Of a DNA stretch of 64,000 nucleotides, positions 1-8,636 are shown one piece after another. Positions within the stretch are counted from its first letter, which is position 1. Every line of letters starts with the position of its first letter. Location of the stretch: contig NZ_QLTK01000003.1 of NCBI RefSeq assembly GCF_003269035.1, positions 62,001 through 126,000 of the forward strand, written 5' to 3'. The DNA comes from Paraburkholderia bryophila. Its GTDB lineage: Bacteria; Pseudomonadota; Gammaproteobacteria; Burkholderiales; Burkholderiaceae. The translations under genes were made by a program, and so were the position numbers. Below the pieces are notes generated by a model. The model was not told where the DNA came from and did no database searches. It saw only the letters and a list, made by a program, of their open reading frames with translations.

Positions 1-351
1 TGCCTCGCGTTCAATCTGCAAGGCGGTCAGAACCGTGGCTGGTACTTTCGCCGCAACGGCAAACTGGCGACCGTGCGGGTGGGCGGCACGCTCGATTGCA
101 ACGACGGCGAACTGCTGCACCGCTGGGTGTCGGAGGGGCTCGGACTCGGCTGGCGCTCCACGTGGGAGATCCAGCAGCAACTGGCGCGCGGCGAACTGGA
201 AACCGTGCTCGACGAGTTCGCGCTGCCGGACTACGACATCCTCGCGGTGTATCCGCAACAGCGCTATGTGCCGGCCAAGGTGCGGTATTTCATCGACTAT
301 CTGAAAGAGGTTTACGCCAGCGAGGATTACTGGAACCGGGCGGCTTATTAG
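1..351 (+). CDS. LysR-family transcriptional regulator, C-terminal fragment
   Basis: The window opens inside this gene; 116 codons remain and end at TAG (349-351). The visible part looks like the C-terminal end of a LysR effector-binding domain: a segment on whether the site is exposed and active (GLGLGWRSTWEI), a short stretch predicting a beta strand before the helix that carries LARGELETVLDEF, then the typical ending VYPQQRYVPAKVRYFIDYLKE. LysR proteins are homo-oligomeric activators or repressors that bind T-N11-A sites through an N-terminal helix-turn-helix, which lies outside the window. The target and ligand cannot be read from this fragment. The family call is fairly secure from the C-terminal pattern alone. 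Confidence 0.8.
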   Translation, partial: CLAFNLQGGQNRGWYFRRNGKLATVRVGGTLDCNDGELLHRWVSEGLGLGWRSTWEIQQQLARGELETVLDEFALPDYDILAVYPQQRYVPAKVRYFIDYLKEVYASEDYWNRAAY

Positions 352-458
352 CGGCTAATTCGTAGCTTGCCGGCATTGGCGCGGGCTATTTCTCTTCTTA
401 TTTGGGAGTTTCGCTGCCGGCGTGGGAATAAACTCGGGCTATCGCCGGTTATGTGGTT

Positions 459-1340
459 ATGAACGCTTCACGACAAACCACGATTCGCCTAGCCGCAATG
501 CCCTGGAGGGCCCAGGTGGTCCAGACCGATTCAGACACCGCGCGCGCGCACGGCGATGCCGATGCCGAGGCCGCAGCCGAAGCCGCCAGGAGCCGCCGTT
601 TCCAGCAGCTCGCGCTGCCGCATCTGGATGCGGCGTACAACCTCGCGCGCTGGTTGTGCGGCAACGCCAGCGATGCCGACGACATCGTCCAGGAAGCCTT
701 CATGCGGGCGTTCCGTTTTTTCGACACGTTTCGCGGCGACACCGCGCGGCCTTGGCTGCTGGCGATCGTACGACGCACCTGGTACACGGAATGGCGACGG
801 CGCGCGTCGTCGCACGAAACGGTCGAGTTCGACGACACCATGGACGACACCGCGTTGGACGGCTGGAGCGTCGGCGGCGCCGACCCGCAGACGCTGCTGA
901 TCCGCGACGAGGAGACGAAGCGGGTGCACGAGGCGCTGGCGCTGTTGCCGGTTGAATATCGGGAGGTGCTGATCCTGCGCGAACTGGAGGAAATGGGCTA
1001 CCGCGAGATCGCGGTCGTGGCCGATGTGCCGATCGGCACGGTGATGTCGCGGCTCGCGCGGGGGCGGCGCAAGCTGGCCGCACTGCTGATGGCGGCGCCT
1101 GGTGGCGGCAAGGCGGGGGCGGGCGGGCGGTCGGCAGGCGCTTCGGGTTCGGGCAATGCTTCGGGTTCTGGTTCTGCTGCGGGCGGCGCTGCTGGTGCTG
1201 TTTCGGCCGCAGGGGCGGGCTCAGGGGCGGCCACCGCTTCTGCCACTATCACGCCGTTGCGGGCCTCCGCCAATGGACGGCCACTCAATCACCCCGGCGG
1301 CAACGCCGGCCACGCTCAGGAGACGCCAGATGGACTGTAA
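459..1340 (+). CDS. ECF-type RNA polymerase sigma factor
   Basis: Alternative sigma factor of the extracytoplasmic-function group (293 aa), which directs RNA polymerase to a small regulon. Region 2 lies around residues 48-112 (DADDIVQEAFMRAF, then a Trp/Arg-rich -10 recognition helix) and region 4 around 155-210 (LPVEYREVLILRELE, then a helix-turn-helix ending VMSRLARGRRKL). The family usually ends near there; this protein carries about 80 more residues of Gly, Ala and Ser. The ATG at 459 was chosen over the GTG at 453; neither has a clear ribosome binding site, and an ATG near 499 is another option. The anti-sigma gene starts inside its last codons (1330), so the two are translationally coupled. 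Confidence 0.9.
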   Translation: MNASRQTTIRLAAMPWRAQVVQTDSDTARAHGDADAEAAAEAARSRRFQQLALPHLDAAYNLARWLCGNASDADDIVQEAFMRAFRFFDTFRGDTARPWLLAIVRRTWYTEWRRRASSHETVEFDDTMDDTALDGWSVGGADPQTLLIRDEETKRVHEALALLPVEYREVLILRELEEMGYREIAVVADVPIGTVMSRLARGRRKLAALLMAAPGGGKAGAGGRSAGASGSGNASGSGSAAGGAAGAVSAAGAGSGAATASATITPLRASANGRPLNHPGGNAGHAQETPDGL

Positions 1341-2502
1341 CGAGGCACGGCCGCTCCTCGATGCGAACGCCGATCATGAATTGCCCGCGCCGGATGCGCG
1401 GCGCGTGCAGCAGCATATCGAGAGCTGCGAAGCCTGCCGGCGTGAGAGCGAGAATCTGGGCGCGTTACGGGGCGCATTGCGGGCGGCGACTTATCATCGC
1501 GCGCCGCAGTCGCTGCGAGCACGGATTCTGGCTGGTTTGCCTGAGATGGAAGAGGTCGTGGAGGCCGAACCGCTGACAGCGACCGGTGCGGCGGGCAGCG
1601 CGATTGGGCAGCCGCGAACCGCAACTGAAAGGCCGGCAGCCGCGATTGGGCAGCCGATCACCGCGAGCGGCGGATCGGGCATCGCGAACGAACAGCCGGG
1701 AGTGGCGACTGAACGGCCGGGAGCTGCGATCGAAGGGCTGTCCGCGGCGGCAGACGATCCGCGTACAACGGGCCGGCAAGCTGACAGCGAGATGGATGCC
1801 ACCCGTGCGCCATCCCGTCCGCGCCGTCGACGGAGCTGGTTTGCCGGCTGGCTGGATGGCTGGCGTCTGCCGTCGGGCGGCTTCGACCAGCCGATCGGCA
1901 TGGGCGGCATGGGCGGTGGGAGCGGCGCGTCCCGTTTGCTCGCACCGGGCTGGCTCGCCGTGCTGGCCGTCGCGTTGTGCGCTGGAGTCGCCGTGGCGAC
2001 CCTGAACCTGAGCCGTCCCGCCGAGCTCTCGCCATTCGCCGACGAGTTGGTGGAAAGCCACGTGCGCGCGCAGGTGTCCGGCCGCGACATCGACGTGATT
2101 TCGACCGACAAGCACACGGTCAAGCCTTGGTTCAACGGCCGGCTGGACTATTCGCCACCGGTCGAAGACCTCGCGGCGAGCGGCTTTCCGCTGGAGGGCG
2201 GCCGGCTGGATTACCTCGCGCATCAGCGGGTGGGCGTGCTGGTGTACCACTACCGCAAACATGTAATCGACGTGTACGTCTTTCCGCAGGCGGGTTCCGG
2301 CGGCACGGGCCGCGACACGCCAGGCGCCGCGCCCACGGCGCCGGCAACGCTCGAGCGCGAAGGCTATTCGATCGCCCACTGGAACGCGGCGGGCATGACC
2401 TGGTGGGCGATCACGGACGCCGCCCCGGATGCGTTGACCGGCCTCGAAGCGGCGCTGAAGGCGCGTTTGCAGTCGGGCAGCGAGCGCTCGGAGGGCAGTT
2501 GA
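1330..2502 (+). CDS. Zinc-finger anti-sigma factor, membrane-anchored
   Basis: Predicted anti-sigma factor (390 aa) for the ECF factor just upstream, whose 3' end it overlaps by 11 bases. The N terminus has the zinc-binding anti-sigma signature H-x3-C-x2-C (His29, Cys33, Cys36). A single transmembrane segment is visible at about residues 207-226, so residues 1-206 should face the cytoplasm and the rest the periplasm. Between the zinc domain and the membrane is a Pro/Ala/Thr-rich stretch (about 85-140) built from degenerate repeats of the type AIGQP/ATERP. The inducing signal is not evident. The start follows from the overlap and from the position of the zinc motif. Confidence 0.85.
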   Translation: MDCNEARPLLDANADHELPAPDARRVQQHIESCEACRRESENLGALRGALRAATYHRAPQSLRARILAGLPEMEEVVEAEPLTATGAAGSAIGQPRTATERPAAAIGQPITASGGSGIANEQPGVATERPGAAIEGLSAAADDPRTTGRQADSEMDATRAPSRPRRRRSWFAGWLDGWRLPSGGFDQPIGMGGMGGGSGASRLLAPGWLAVLAVALCAGVAVATLNLSRPAELSPFADELVESHVRAQVSGRDIDVISTDKHTVKPWFNGRLDYSPPVEDLAASGFPLEGGRLDYLAHQRVGVLVYHYRKHVIDVYVFPQAGSGGTGRDTPGAAPTAPATLEREGYSIAHWNAAGMTWWAITDAAPDALTGLEAALKARLQSGSERSEGS

Positions 2503-2555
2503 CGACTAAACCCTTGAAAACACACCCGATTCGGGCCGCGGATTAACGGGATATC

Positions 2556-2584
2556 TTGCAACCCGGCCCCATTCGGGTTACACT
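2556..2584 (+). promoter_or_regulatory. Sigma70-type promoter of the rpsF operon
   Basis: A -35 box TTGCAA (2556-2561) and a -10 box TACACT (2579-2584) are separated by 17 bases, about 75 bases before rpsF and downstream of the anti-sigma gene. This is the only well-formed promoter seen before the ribosomal protein cluster. Confidence 0.7.
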
Positions 2585-2658
2585 CTTTGGCTTCTCACTT
2601 GCCACACCGGTTCGACGCCCGGGTGGCTTATATCCATAAGTCAGCACAAGGAGTGAAT

Positions 2659-3033
2659 ATGCGTCATTACGAAATCGTCTTTATCGTGCACCCGGATCAA
2701 AGCGAGCAAGTGCCCGCAATGATCGAGCGTTACAAGTCCACGATCACCTCGCACGGTGGCCAGATCCACCGTATCGAAGACTGGGGCCGTCGCCAACTGG
2801 CCTACATGATCGAGAAACTCGCTAAGGCTCATTACGTCTGCATGAACATCGAATGCGACCAAACCACGCTCGACGAGCTGGAACACGCATTCAAGTTCAA
2901 CGACGCTGTTCTGCGTCACCTGATCGTCAAGATGAAGAAGGCCGAAACCGGCCCGTCGCCGATGATGAAGGAAGTGCAGCGCGAAGAAGCCAAGAAGTCG
3001 GCTGCTACGCAACCGTCCGAAGCGCAGGCTTAA
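2659..3033 (+). CDS. rpsF: 30S ribosomal protein S6
   Basis: Small-subunit ribosomal protein (124 aa) that binds the central domain of 16S rRNA as a heterodimer with S18, encoded two genes downstream. It opens with the typical [14 protein letters not shown] and carries the conserved [19 protein letters not shown] strand region; the C terminus is a charged Lys/Glu tail ending in Ala/Gln/Ser. An AAGGAG ribosome binding site (2648-2653) precedes the ATG by 5 bases, which rules out the longer upstream reading frame. First gene of the rpsF-priB-rpsR-rplI operon. Confidence 0.97.
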   Translation: MRHYEIVFIVHPDQSEQVPAMIERYKSTITSHGGQIHRIEDWGRRQLAYMIEKLAKAHYVCMNIECDQTTLDELEHAFKFNDAVLRHLIVKMKKAETGPSPMMKEVQREEAKKSAATQPSEAQA

Positions 3034-3086
3034 GACACACTATTTAAGCTACCAGAGACTCCAGCGTCGCTTTTGCCCAAGGCTCC

Positions 3087-3386
3087 ATGAATCGGCTGCA
3101 ACTCACGGCCAGCGTCGTCGAACGCGAACCGGTGCGGTACACCCCCGCCGGCGTTCCGATTGCAGGCTGCACGTTGCACCACCGCACGGAAGTCGTCGAA
3201 GCCGGTATCGCCCGGCAAGTCGAACTGACCATGCAGGCGGTAGCGGCAGGCGAGGCGAGCGGTAAGCTCGAAAGCTGTCAGATGGGCGTGGAAACGCTTT
3301 TCACCGGCTTTCTGGCAAAAAAGCACCGCAACGCAAGAACTCTGGTATTTCACATCACAGCATTGCAGGACATTGGAAAGGACTGA
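3087..3386 (+). CDS. priB: Primosomal replication protein N (PriB)
   Basis: Single-stranded DNA-binding OB-fold protein (99 aa) that acts with PriA and DnaT-like partners to reload DnaB at stalled forks. Sequence pattern: N-terminal [24 protein letters not shown], then the OB-fold strands, close to the usual length of about 100-104 residues. Its position between rpsF and rpsR is conserved in many proteobacteria and supports the call. Only two bases separate its stop from the rpsR ATG. The replicative helicase it helps to load is encoded about 900 bases downstream. Confidence 0.95.
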   Translation: MNRLQLTASVVEREPVRYTPAGVPIAGCTLHHRTEVVEAGIARQVELTMQAVAAGEASGKLESCQMGVETLFTGFLAKKHRNARTLVFHITALQDIGKD

Positions 3387-3388
3387 AC

Positions 3389-3664
3389 ATGCCCCGCCCG
3401 ACTGGTAAGAAATTCGACAAGCGTCGTCAGCAACAAAATCCGCTCTTCAAGCGCAAGAAGTTCTGCCGTTTCACGGCCGCGAATGTCGATCACATCGACT
3501 ACAAGGACCTCGATACGCTGAAGGACTTCATCGGCGAAAACGGCAAGATCACGCCGGCGCGTCTCACGGGTACGAAGTCGCATTACCAACGCCAGCTGGA
3601 TACGGCAATCAAGCGCGCACGTTTCCTCGCGCTGGTGCCGTACACCGACCAGCACAAGGCCTAA
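3389..3664 (+). CDS. rpsR: 30S ribosomal protein S18
   Basis: Small-subunit ribosomal protein (91 aa), the partner of S6 on 16S rRNA. The basic N terminus contains [18 protein letters not shown], and the conserved [17 protein letters not shown] core and the [14 protein letters not shown] ending match the family. It follows priB by two bases, so translation is probably coupled. Confidence 0.97.
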   Translation: MPRPTGKKFDKRRQQQNPLFKRKKFCRFTAANVDHIDYKDLDTLKDFIGENGKITPARLTGTKSHYQRQLDTAIKRARFLALVPYTDQHKA

Positions 3665-3691
3665 CCCGACGACGCGATAAGGAGTATCGGA

Positions 3692-4144
3692 ATGCAAATT
3701 ATTCTTCTGGAAAAAGTCGTCAATCTGGGTAACCTGGGCGATATCGTGAAGGTCAAGGACGGTTACGCACGTAACTTCCTGATCCCGAACAAGCAAGCTC
3801 GCCGTGCAACGAAGGAAGCCTTGGCTGAATTCGAAGTTCGCCGCGCTGAACTCGAAAAGATCGCCGCTGAAAAGCTGGCGGCCGCTACGGCGCAAGGCGA
3901 AAAGCTGGCAGGCTCGACGGTTCAGATCAACCAGAAGGCCGGCGTTGACGGTCGTCTGTTTGGCTCGGTGACGAACGCTGACATCGCTGACGCACTGGTC
4001 AAGCAAGGCTTCGCAGTGGAAAAGGCGCAAGTGCGTCTGCCGGAAGGCCCGCTGAAGCTGGTTGGCGAGCACGCTGTTCAGGTTTCGCTGCACACCGACG
4101 TTCTCGTCGATGTGACGGTGGCTGTGATCGGCGAACACGTCTAA
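3692..4144 (+). CDS. rplI: 50S ribosomal protein L9
   Basis: Large-subunit protein (150 aa) with two RNA-facing globular domains joined by a long helix. The N-terminal domain is [32 protein letters not shown] in pattern, followed by the Glu/Ala/Lys-rich connecting helix (about 45-75) and a C-terminal domain. Length is the family norm. A ribosome binding site AAGGAG precedes the ATG. Last gene before a strong terminator, so it closes the operon. Confidence 0.97.
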   Translation: MQIILLEKVVNLGNLGDIVKVKDGYARNFLIPNKQARRATKEALAEFEVRRAELEKIAAEKLAAATAQGEKLAGSTVQINQKAGVDGRLFGSVTNADIADALVKQGFAVEKAQVRLPEGPLKLVGEHAVQVSLHTDVLVDVTVAVIGEHV

Positions 4145-4184
4145 GCATCAAAGCAGTATTGGCCAGGAAGTTGCTGGCAAAAGG

Positions 4185-4216
4185 CAGGGGCCGGGTGACC
4201 GGCCCCTGTTTTTTTT
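4185..4216 (+). terminator. Rho-independent terminator after rplI
   Basis: A perfect 10-bp GC-rich stem (4185-4194 with 4199-4208) with a GTGA loop is followed by eight T residues (4209-4216). It separates the ribosomal protein operon from dnaB. Confidence 0.93.
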
Positions 4217-4279
4217 GTGCCCGTTTTTTTAGTTTTCTCGCCGCCCGCAGCCGTCTGATTTACCCGATAATTCCTCTCC

Positions 4280-5665
4280 ATGAACGCACCGTCCAAAGAT
4301 CCCCAAATCGAGTCGCTGAAAGTCCCGCCGCATTCGATCGAGGCCGAGCAATCGGTGCTGGGCGGCCTGCTGCTCGATAACGCGGCGTGGGACCGCATCG
4401 CCGACTTCCTGTCGCAGAGCGATTTTTACCGCTACGACCACCGCATCATCTTCGAACACATCGGCAAGCTGATCGCGGCCACGCGGCCCGCCGACGTGAT
4501 CACCGTGTACGAAGCGCTCGGCACCTCGGGCAAGGCGGAAGAGGTCGGCGGTCTCGCTTACCTGAACGCGCTCGCGCAGAACACGCCGAGCGCAGCCAAT
4601 ATCCGCCGTTATGCGGAGATCGTGCGCGATCGCGCGGTATTGCGCCGACTGGTGTCGGTTGCCGACGAAATCTCGGCGGATGCGTTCAATCCGCAAGGCA
4701 AGGAAGTCCGACAACTGCTGGACGAGGCGGAGTCGAAGGTGTTTTCGATTGCCGAAGACGGCGCGCGCGGCACCCAGGGGTTCCTCGAGATCGGGCCGCT
4801 GCTGACCGAAGTGGTCGAGCGGATCGATACGCTGTACCACACCGCCAATCCGAGCGATGTGACTGGCACGCCGACCGGCTTCGTCGATCTGGACCGCATG
4901 ACTTCGGGCATGCACGGCGGCGAGTTGATTATCGTCGCGGGGCGTCCGTCGATGGGTAAGACGGCGTTTTCGATGAACGTCGGCGAATACGTGGCAGTCG
5001 AGTACGGCCTGCCTGTCGCGGTGTTCTCGATGGAAATGCCGGGTTCGCAACTGACCATGCGTATGCTCGGCTCCGTCGGCCGGCTCGATCAGCACCGCAT
5101 GCGTACCGGCCGCCTGACCGACGAGGATTGGCCGAAGCTCACCCACGCGGTGCAGAAAATGAGCGAGGCGCAGATTTTCATCGACGAAACCGGTGGTCTG
5201 AACCCGATGGAACTGCGTTCGCGCGCACGCCGGCTGTCGCGGCAGTGCGGCAAGCTCGGGCTGATCATCATCGACTATTTGCAGCTGATGAGCGGCTCGT
5301 CGTCCGGTGAAAACCGCGCGACCGAAATTTCGGAAATCTCGCGTTCGCTGAAGAGCCTCGCCAAAGAACTCGACGTGCCGGTGATCGCGTTATCCCAGCT
5401 TAACCGGGGTCTCGAACAGCGCCCGAACAAGCGGCCGATCATGTCCGATTTGCGCGAATCCGGCGCAATCGAGCAGGACGCGGACGTGATCCTGTTTATC
5501 TACCGCGACGAAGTCTACAACCCGGACAGTCCGGACAAAGGCACTGCGGAGATCATTATCGGCAAGCAGCGGAATGGTCCGATCGGACCCGTTCGACTTA
5601 CGTTCCACGGGCAATTCACGAAGTTCGATAACTTTGCTGGCGCGCAGAATTTCTACAGCGATTGA
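4280..5665 (+). CDS. dnaB: Replicative DNA helicase DnaB
   Basis: Hexameric 5'-3' helicase of the replisome (461 aa). An N-terminal helical domain (about 15-120, starting PPHSIEAEQSVLGGLLLD) precedes a RecA-like motor: Walker A GRPSMGKT at 221-228, Walker B IIIDYLQLM at 329-337, the SQLNRG motif at 372-377 and DLRESGAIEQDADVI at 390-404. No intein is present. The ATG at 4280 has no ribosome binding site; a GATAAT box lies just 8 bases upstream, so the mRNA may have almost no leader. Possible terminator read-through from rplI is blocked by the hairpin at 4185-4216. Confidence 0.97.
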   Translation: MNAPSKDPQIESLKVPPHSIEAEQSVLGGLLLDNAAWDRIADFLSQSDFYRYDHRIIFEHIGKLIAATRPADVITVYEALGTSGKAEEVGGLAYLNALAQNTPSAANIRRYAEIVRDRAVLRRLVSVADEISADAFNPQGKEVRQLLDEAESKVFSIAEDGARGTQGFLEIGPLLTEVVERIDTLYHTANPSDVTGTPTGFVDLDRMTSGMHGGELIIVAGRPSMGKTAFSMNVGEYVAVEYGLPVAVFSMEMPGSQLTMRMLGSVGRLDQHRMRTGRLTDEDWPKLTHAVQKMSEAQIFIDETGGLNPMELRSRARRLSRQCGKLGLIIIDYLQLMSGSSSGENRATEISEISRSLKSLAKELDVPVIALSQLNRGLEQRPNKRPIMSDLRESGAIEQDADVILFIYRDEVYNPDSPDKGTAEIIIGKQRNGPIGPVRLTFHGQFTKFDNFAGAQNFYSD

Positions 5666-5806
5666 GCGGGCAGGTTGAGGTGCACCCTTGGTCACACCTG
5701 CGGAAACTTCGCTGAAAGCTCAGTGAAATCCGTCGGGAAGGGAAGCGATAAGCGCTCCGCCTGTTGTAACGGCGCTTTCGAAAGTGTGATCCGGGACTCG
5801 GAACGG

Positions 5807-5812
5807 TACAAT
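5807..5812 (+). promoter_or_regulatory. Putative -10 box before the phosphate transport pair
   Basis: TACAAT, a form that recurs as a likely -10 box in this window, lies 48 bases before the PhoU-like gene. The -35 region is poor (TGTGAT at about 5785), so this is tentative. Confidence 0.4.
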
Positions 5813-5859
5813 GTGGCGGTTTTATGTCAGCCACACCGTGACCAATTTTCGGGATCCCA

Positions 5860-6486
5860 ATGTTCGGTCGATTCATGCCCACCGAGGGCAAGTTCTTTGA
5901 AATTTTCAATGCGCACGCAACGTGCATCGTCTCAGCAAGCCGTGAGCTGGAACTGCTGATCGACAATCTGCATGACGCCGAGACCCACAAGCAGAACGTG
6001 CAGAAAGCCGAAAAGGCCGCCGACAAGCTTACGCACGAAACCATCGACCTGCTGCACAAGACCTTCATCACGCCGCTCGATCGCGATGAAATCCACAAGC
6101 TGATCACCACGATGGACGACATCCTCGATCTGATGGAGGACGTCGCCACCGCCATTTCGTTGTACGACGTGCAGGCCGTGACGTCCGAGGCGAGCCAGCT
6201 GGCGCACATCTGCACGGCGACTTCCGAGCGCGTGCAATTCGCCGTTGGCCTGCTGTCCGACATGAAGCAGGCGAGCCAGATCCTGAAGGCCTGCGAGGAC
6301 ATCGACCGGCTGGAATCGGAAGCCGACCGCGTGTTGCGCTCGGCCATGTCGAAGCTGTTCCGCGAAGAAGACAACGTCAAGACCCTGATCAAGCTGAAGG
6401 CGATTTACGAATTGCTCGAGACGATCACGGACAAGTGTGAGGATGTAGCGAACATCATCGAAGGCATCGTGCTGGAAAACGCATAA
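5860..6486 (+). CDS. PhoU-like (DUF47) regulator of Pit phosphate transport
   Basis: All-helical protein of the DUF47/PhoU-like family (208 aa), rich in Glu, Lys and Asp with regular helix spacing (EKAADKLTHETIDLLHKTF, DRDEIHKLITTMDDILDLMEDV). In many bacteria such proteins are encoded directly before a Pit permease and are thought to modulate it. Here the TAA stop overlaps the ATG of the transporter by one base (TAATG), so the two are made together. No membrane segment is seen. Its exact biochemical role is not established from sequence. Confidence 0.9.
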   Translation: MFGRFMPTEGKFFEIFNAHATCIVSASRELELLIDNLHDAETHKQNVQKAEKAADKLTHETIDLLHKTFITPLDRDEIHKLITTMDDILDLMEDVATAISLYDVQAVTSEASQLAHICTATSERVQFAVGLLSDMKQASQILKACEDIDRLESEADRVLRSAMSKLFREEDNVKTLIKLKAIYELLETITDKCEDVANIIEGIVLENA

Positions 6487-7496
6487 TGCAATCGATACAA
6501 CTTGCTATCTGGGTCGTTGCCGGCCTGGTTGCCGTCGCGCTGATTTTCGATTTCATGAACGGTTTTCACGACGCCGCGAATTCGATCGCGACCGTCGTGT
6601 CGACCGGCGTGCTGAAGCCGCAACAGGCCGTGGCTTTCGCGGCGGCCTTCAACGTGATCGCGTACTTCGTGTTCCACCTGAAAGTGGCCGCGACCGTCGG
6701 CAAAGGCACGATCGACCCGCAAATCGTCGACCATTACGTGATTTTCGGCGCGCTGGTCGGTGCGATCGGCTGGAACATCATCACCTGGCATTACGGCATT
6801 CCGTCGAGCTCGTCGCATGCGCTGATCGGCGGACTGGTCGGCGCGGCGCTGGCCAAGTCGGGCTGGGGTTCGCTGAATGTCGACGGTCTGATGAAGACGG
6901 TCGCGTTCATCTTTATCTCGCCGCTGCTCGGCTTTGTGCTCGGATCGTTCTTTATGCTGGCGGTGTCGTGGATCTACTTCCGCACGCCGCCCAGCAAGGT
7001 CGACCGGCGTTTCCGGCGTCTGCAACTGGTGTCCGCGGGTTTGTATAGCCTCGGCCACGGCGGCAACGACGCGCAGAAAACCATCGGCATTATCTGGATG
7101 CTCCTGATCGCGACCGGTTATGCGTCGTCGATCGCGGATGCGCCGCCGCTATGGGTGATCGGCGGTTGCTATCTGTCGATGGGTGTCGGCACGCTGTTCG
7201 GCGGCTGGCGGATCGTCCGCACGATGGGGCAGAAGATCACCAAGCTCAAGCCGGTCGGCGGGTTTTGCGCGGAGTCGGGTGGGGCGATCACGCTGTTTAC
7301 CGCGTCGTGGCTCGGTATTCCGGTGTCCACCACGCATACGATTACCGGCGCGATTGTCGGTGTCGGCGCCACGCAGAAGCTGAGCGCGGTGCGTTGGGGC
7401 GTGGCCGGGAACATCGTCTGGGCGTGGATTCTGACGATTCCGGCTTCAGCGGCGCTCGCCGCCGTCGCCTGGTGGCTCGGCCACCGTTTGCTGTAA
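6486..7496 (+). CDS. pit: PiT-family inorganic phosphate transporter
   Basis: Integral membrane phosphate permease (336 aa), using a cation gradient to import phosphate, probably as a metal-phosphate complex. The two inverted halves are visible: N-terminal FDFMNGFHDAANSIATVVST (about 19-38) and the second-half signature GHGGNDAQKTIGI (about 190-202), plus SWLGIPVSTTHTITGAIVG near 275-295. About ten hydrophobic segments are present. Length fits the short, single-unit PiT type. Overlaps the PhoU-like gene by one base. Confidence 0.93.
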   Translation: MQSIQLAIWVVAGLVAVALIFDFMNGFHDAANSIATVVSTGVLKPQQAVAFAAAFNVIAYFVFHLKVAATVGKGTIDPQIVDHYVIFGALVGAIGWNIITWHYGIPSSSSHALIGGLVGAALAKSGWGSLNVDGLMKTVAFIFISPLLGFVLGSFFMLAVSWIYFRTPPSKVDRRFRRLQLVSAGLYSLGHGGNDAQKTIGIIWMLLIATGYASSIADAPPLWVIGGCYLSMGVGTLFGGWRIVRTMGQKITKLKPVGGFCAESGGAITLFTASWLGIPVSTTHTITGAIVGVGATQKLSAVRWGVAGNIVWAWILTIPASAALAAVAWWLGHRLL

Positions 7497-7571
7497 TCAC
7501 ACGGAGCGCGGGCGCGTCACGCGCGCCGCACCGCCCTCCAACAGTCGATGCCTCGAATAGCAGCGCGCCGT

Positions 7572-8378
7572 TCAGATCAGCGGCGCGCTGCCTCCATCCA
7601 TCGGGACGATCGCGCCCGTCACATAGCTCGCGCGGCGGCTCGCCAGAAACAGTGCGACGTCGGCGATTTCCTCCGGTTTGGCATAGCGGCCGAGCGGCAC
7701 CTTGGCCTGGCCTCCCGCGAGCGCGTCCGCGCTGTCGATGCCTTGCTGCGTCGCTTCCAGCTTGACCGCTTCCTCGACGCGCTCAGTCAACGTCGATCCC
7801 GGATTGATCGCGTTGATGCGGATGCCGTAGCGCGCGTAGTAGTGCGCGAGGCCGACGGTAGCGAGCATTAGCGCGGCATTCGCGGCGCCGCCCGCAATAT
7901 GGATATCGCTCGCGATCTTGCCGCCCATGCCGATGATATTCACGATCGTGCCCGGTGCCGCGCCGGTGTTGGCCTTCACGCGTTCTGCCATGCGCCGCAG
8001 CACTTCCTGCTGCGGGTAAATGTAGGGGAAATACTTCGCTTCCATCGTGGCGCGGAACGCGTCGGCATCGAGCGTTTCCGGGTCGTAGCGGCGCGCGGCG
8101 CCCGCGCTGTTGATCAGCACGTCGATCGGACCGACCGCGGTGCTGACTTCTTCGACGATATCGGCGGCGCTATGCGGTTCGTGCAGATCGGCGCGGGTTC
8201 GGTGGACGTGCAGGCCTTCCTGCTTCAATTGCTCGTAAGCGCGCGCGAGGTTGGCCGGGTCGCGCGACACGATCGCGACTTTAGCGCCTTCCAGGGCGAA
8301 CGCGCGGGCGCAGGCGAGACCGATTCCCTTGCTGCCGCCTGTGATCAATACCACCTTGTCTTTCAGCCCAAGATCCAT
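7572..8378 (-). CDS. SDR-family protein lacking the YxxxK catalytic pair
   Basis: Short-chain dehydrogenase/reductase fold protein (268 aa). The nucleotide-binding motif TGGSKGIG (13-20), the INSAG segment (89-93) and the INPG motif (191-194) are intact. The active site is not: where classical SDRs have YxxxK in a YSASKAAL context, this protein reads GGAANAAL, so Tyr becomes Gly163 and Lys becomes Asn167, and the usual Ser before it is also absent (IIGMGG at 148-153). Either it is non-catalytic or it uses different residues. The ATG at 8378 was preferred to the one at 8384 because GGTGAT lies at good spacing upstream. It stands alone, convergent with pit; its substrate is unknown. Confidence 0.85.
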   Translation of the reverse strand: MDLGLKDKVVLITGGSKGIGLACARAFALEGAKVAIVSRDPANLARAYEQLKQEGLHVHRTRADLHEPHSAADIVEEVSTAVGPIDVLINSAGAARRYDPETLDADAFRATMEAKYFPYIYPQQEVLRRMAERVKANTGAAPGTIVNIIGMGGKIASDIHIAGGAANAALMLATVGLAHYYARYGIRINAINPGSTLTERVEEAVKLEATQQGIDSADALAGGQAKVPLGRYAKPEEIADVALFLASRRASYVTGAIVPMDGGSAPLI

Positions 8379-8636
8379 CGTCATCACCCGCTGTCGGAAG
8401 AATATCGATGACGATAGCAGATCGGCGGCGAGGGTGTGGCGAGGCGTTGGTGGCGAGGGATGGGCTCGTCGTGGTGCGCGGTGAGCGCTTTGCAAGGCGG
8501 TTTTGCGTGCGCCTGGGCGGCGGTGCGGCGCGCACCGAGAGGCGCGCATTGAACGCGCGGGTCTATGCGGCGCGGCACGGCGTGCGCGGATGCCGCGCGT
8601 TCGGGCGTTCGCGCGTTGCGCCGTCGTGGCGGACGC

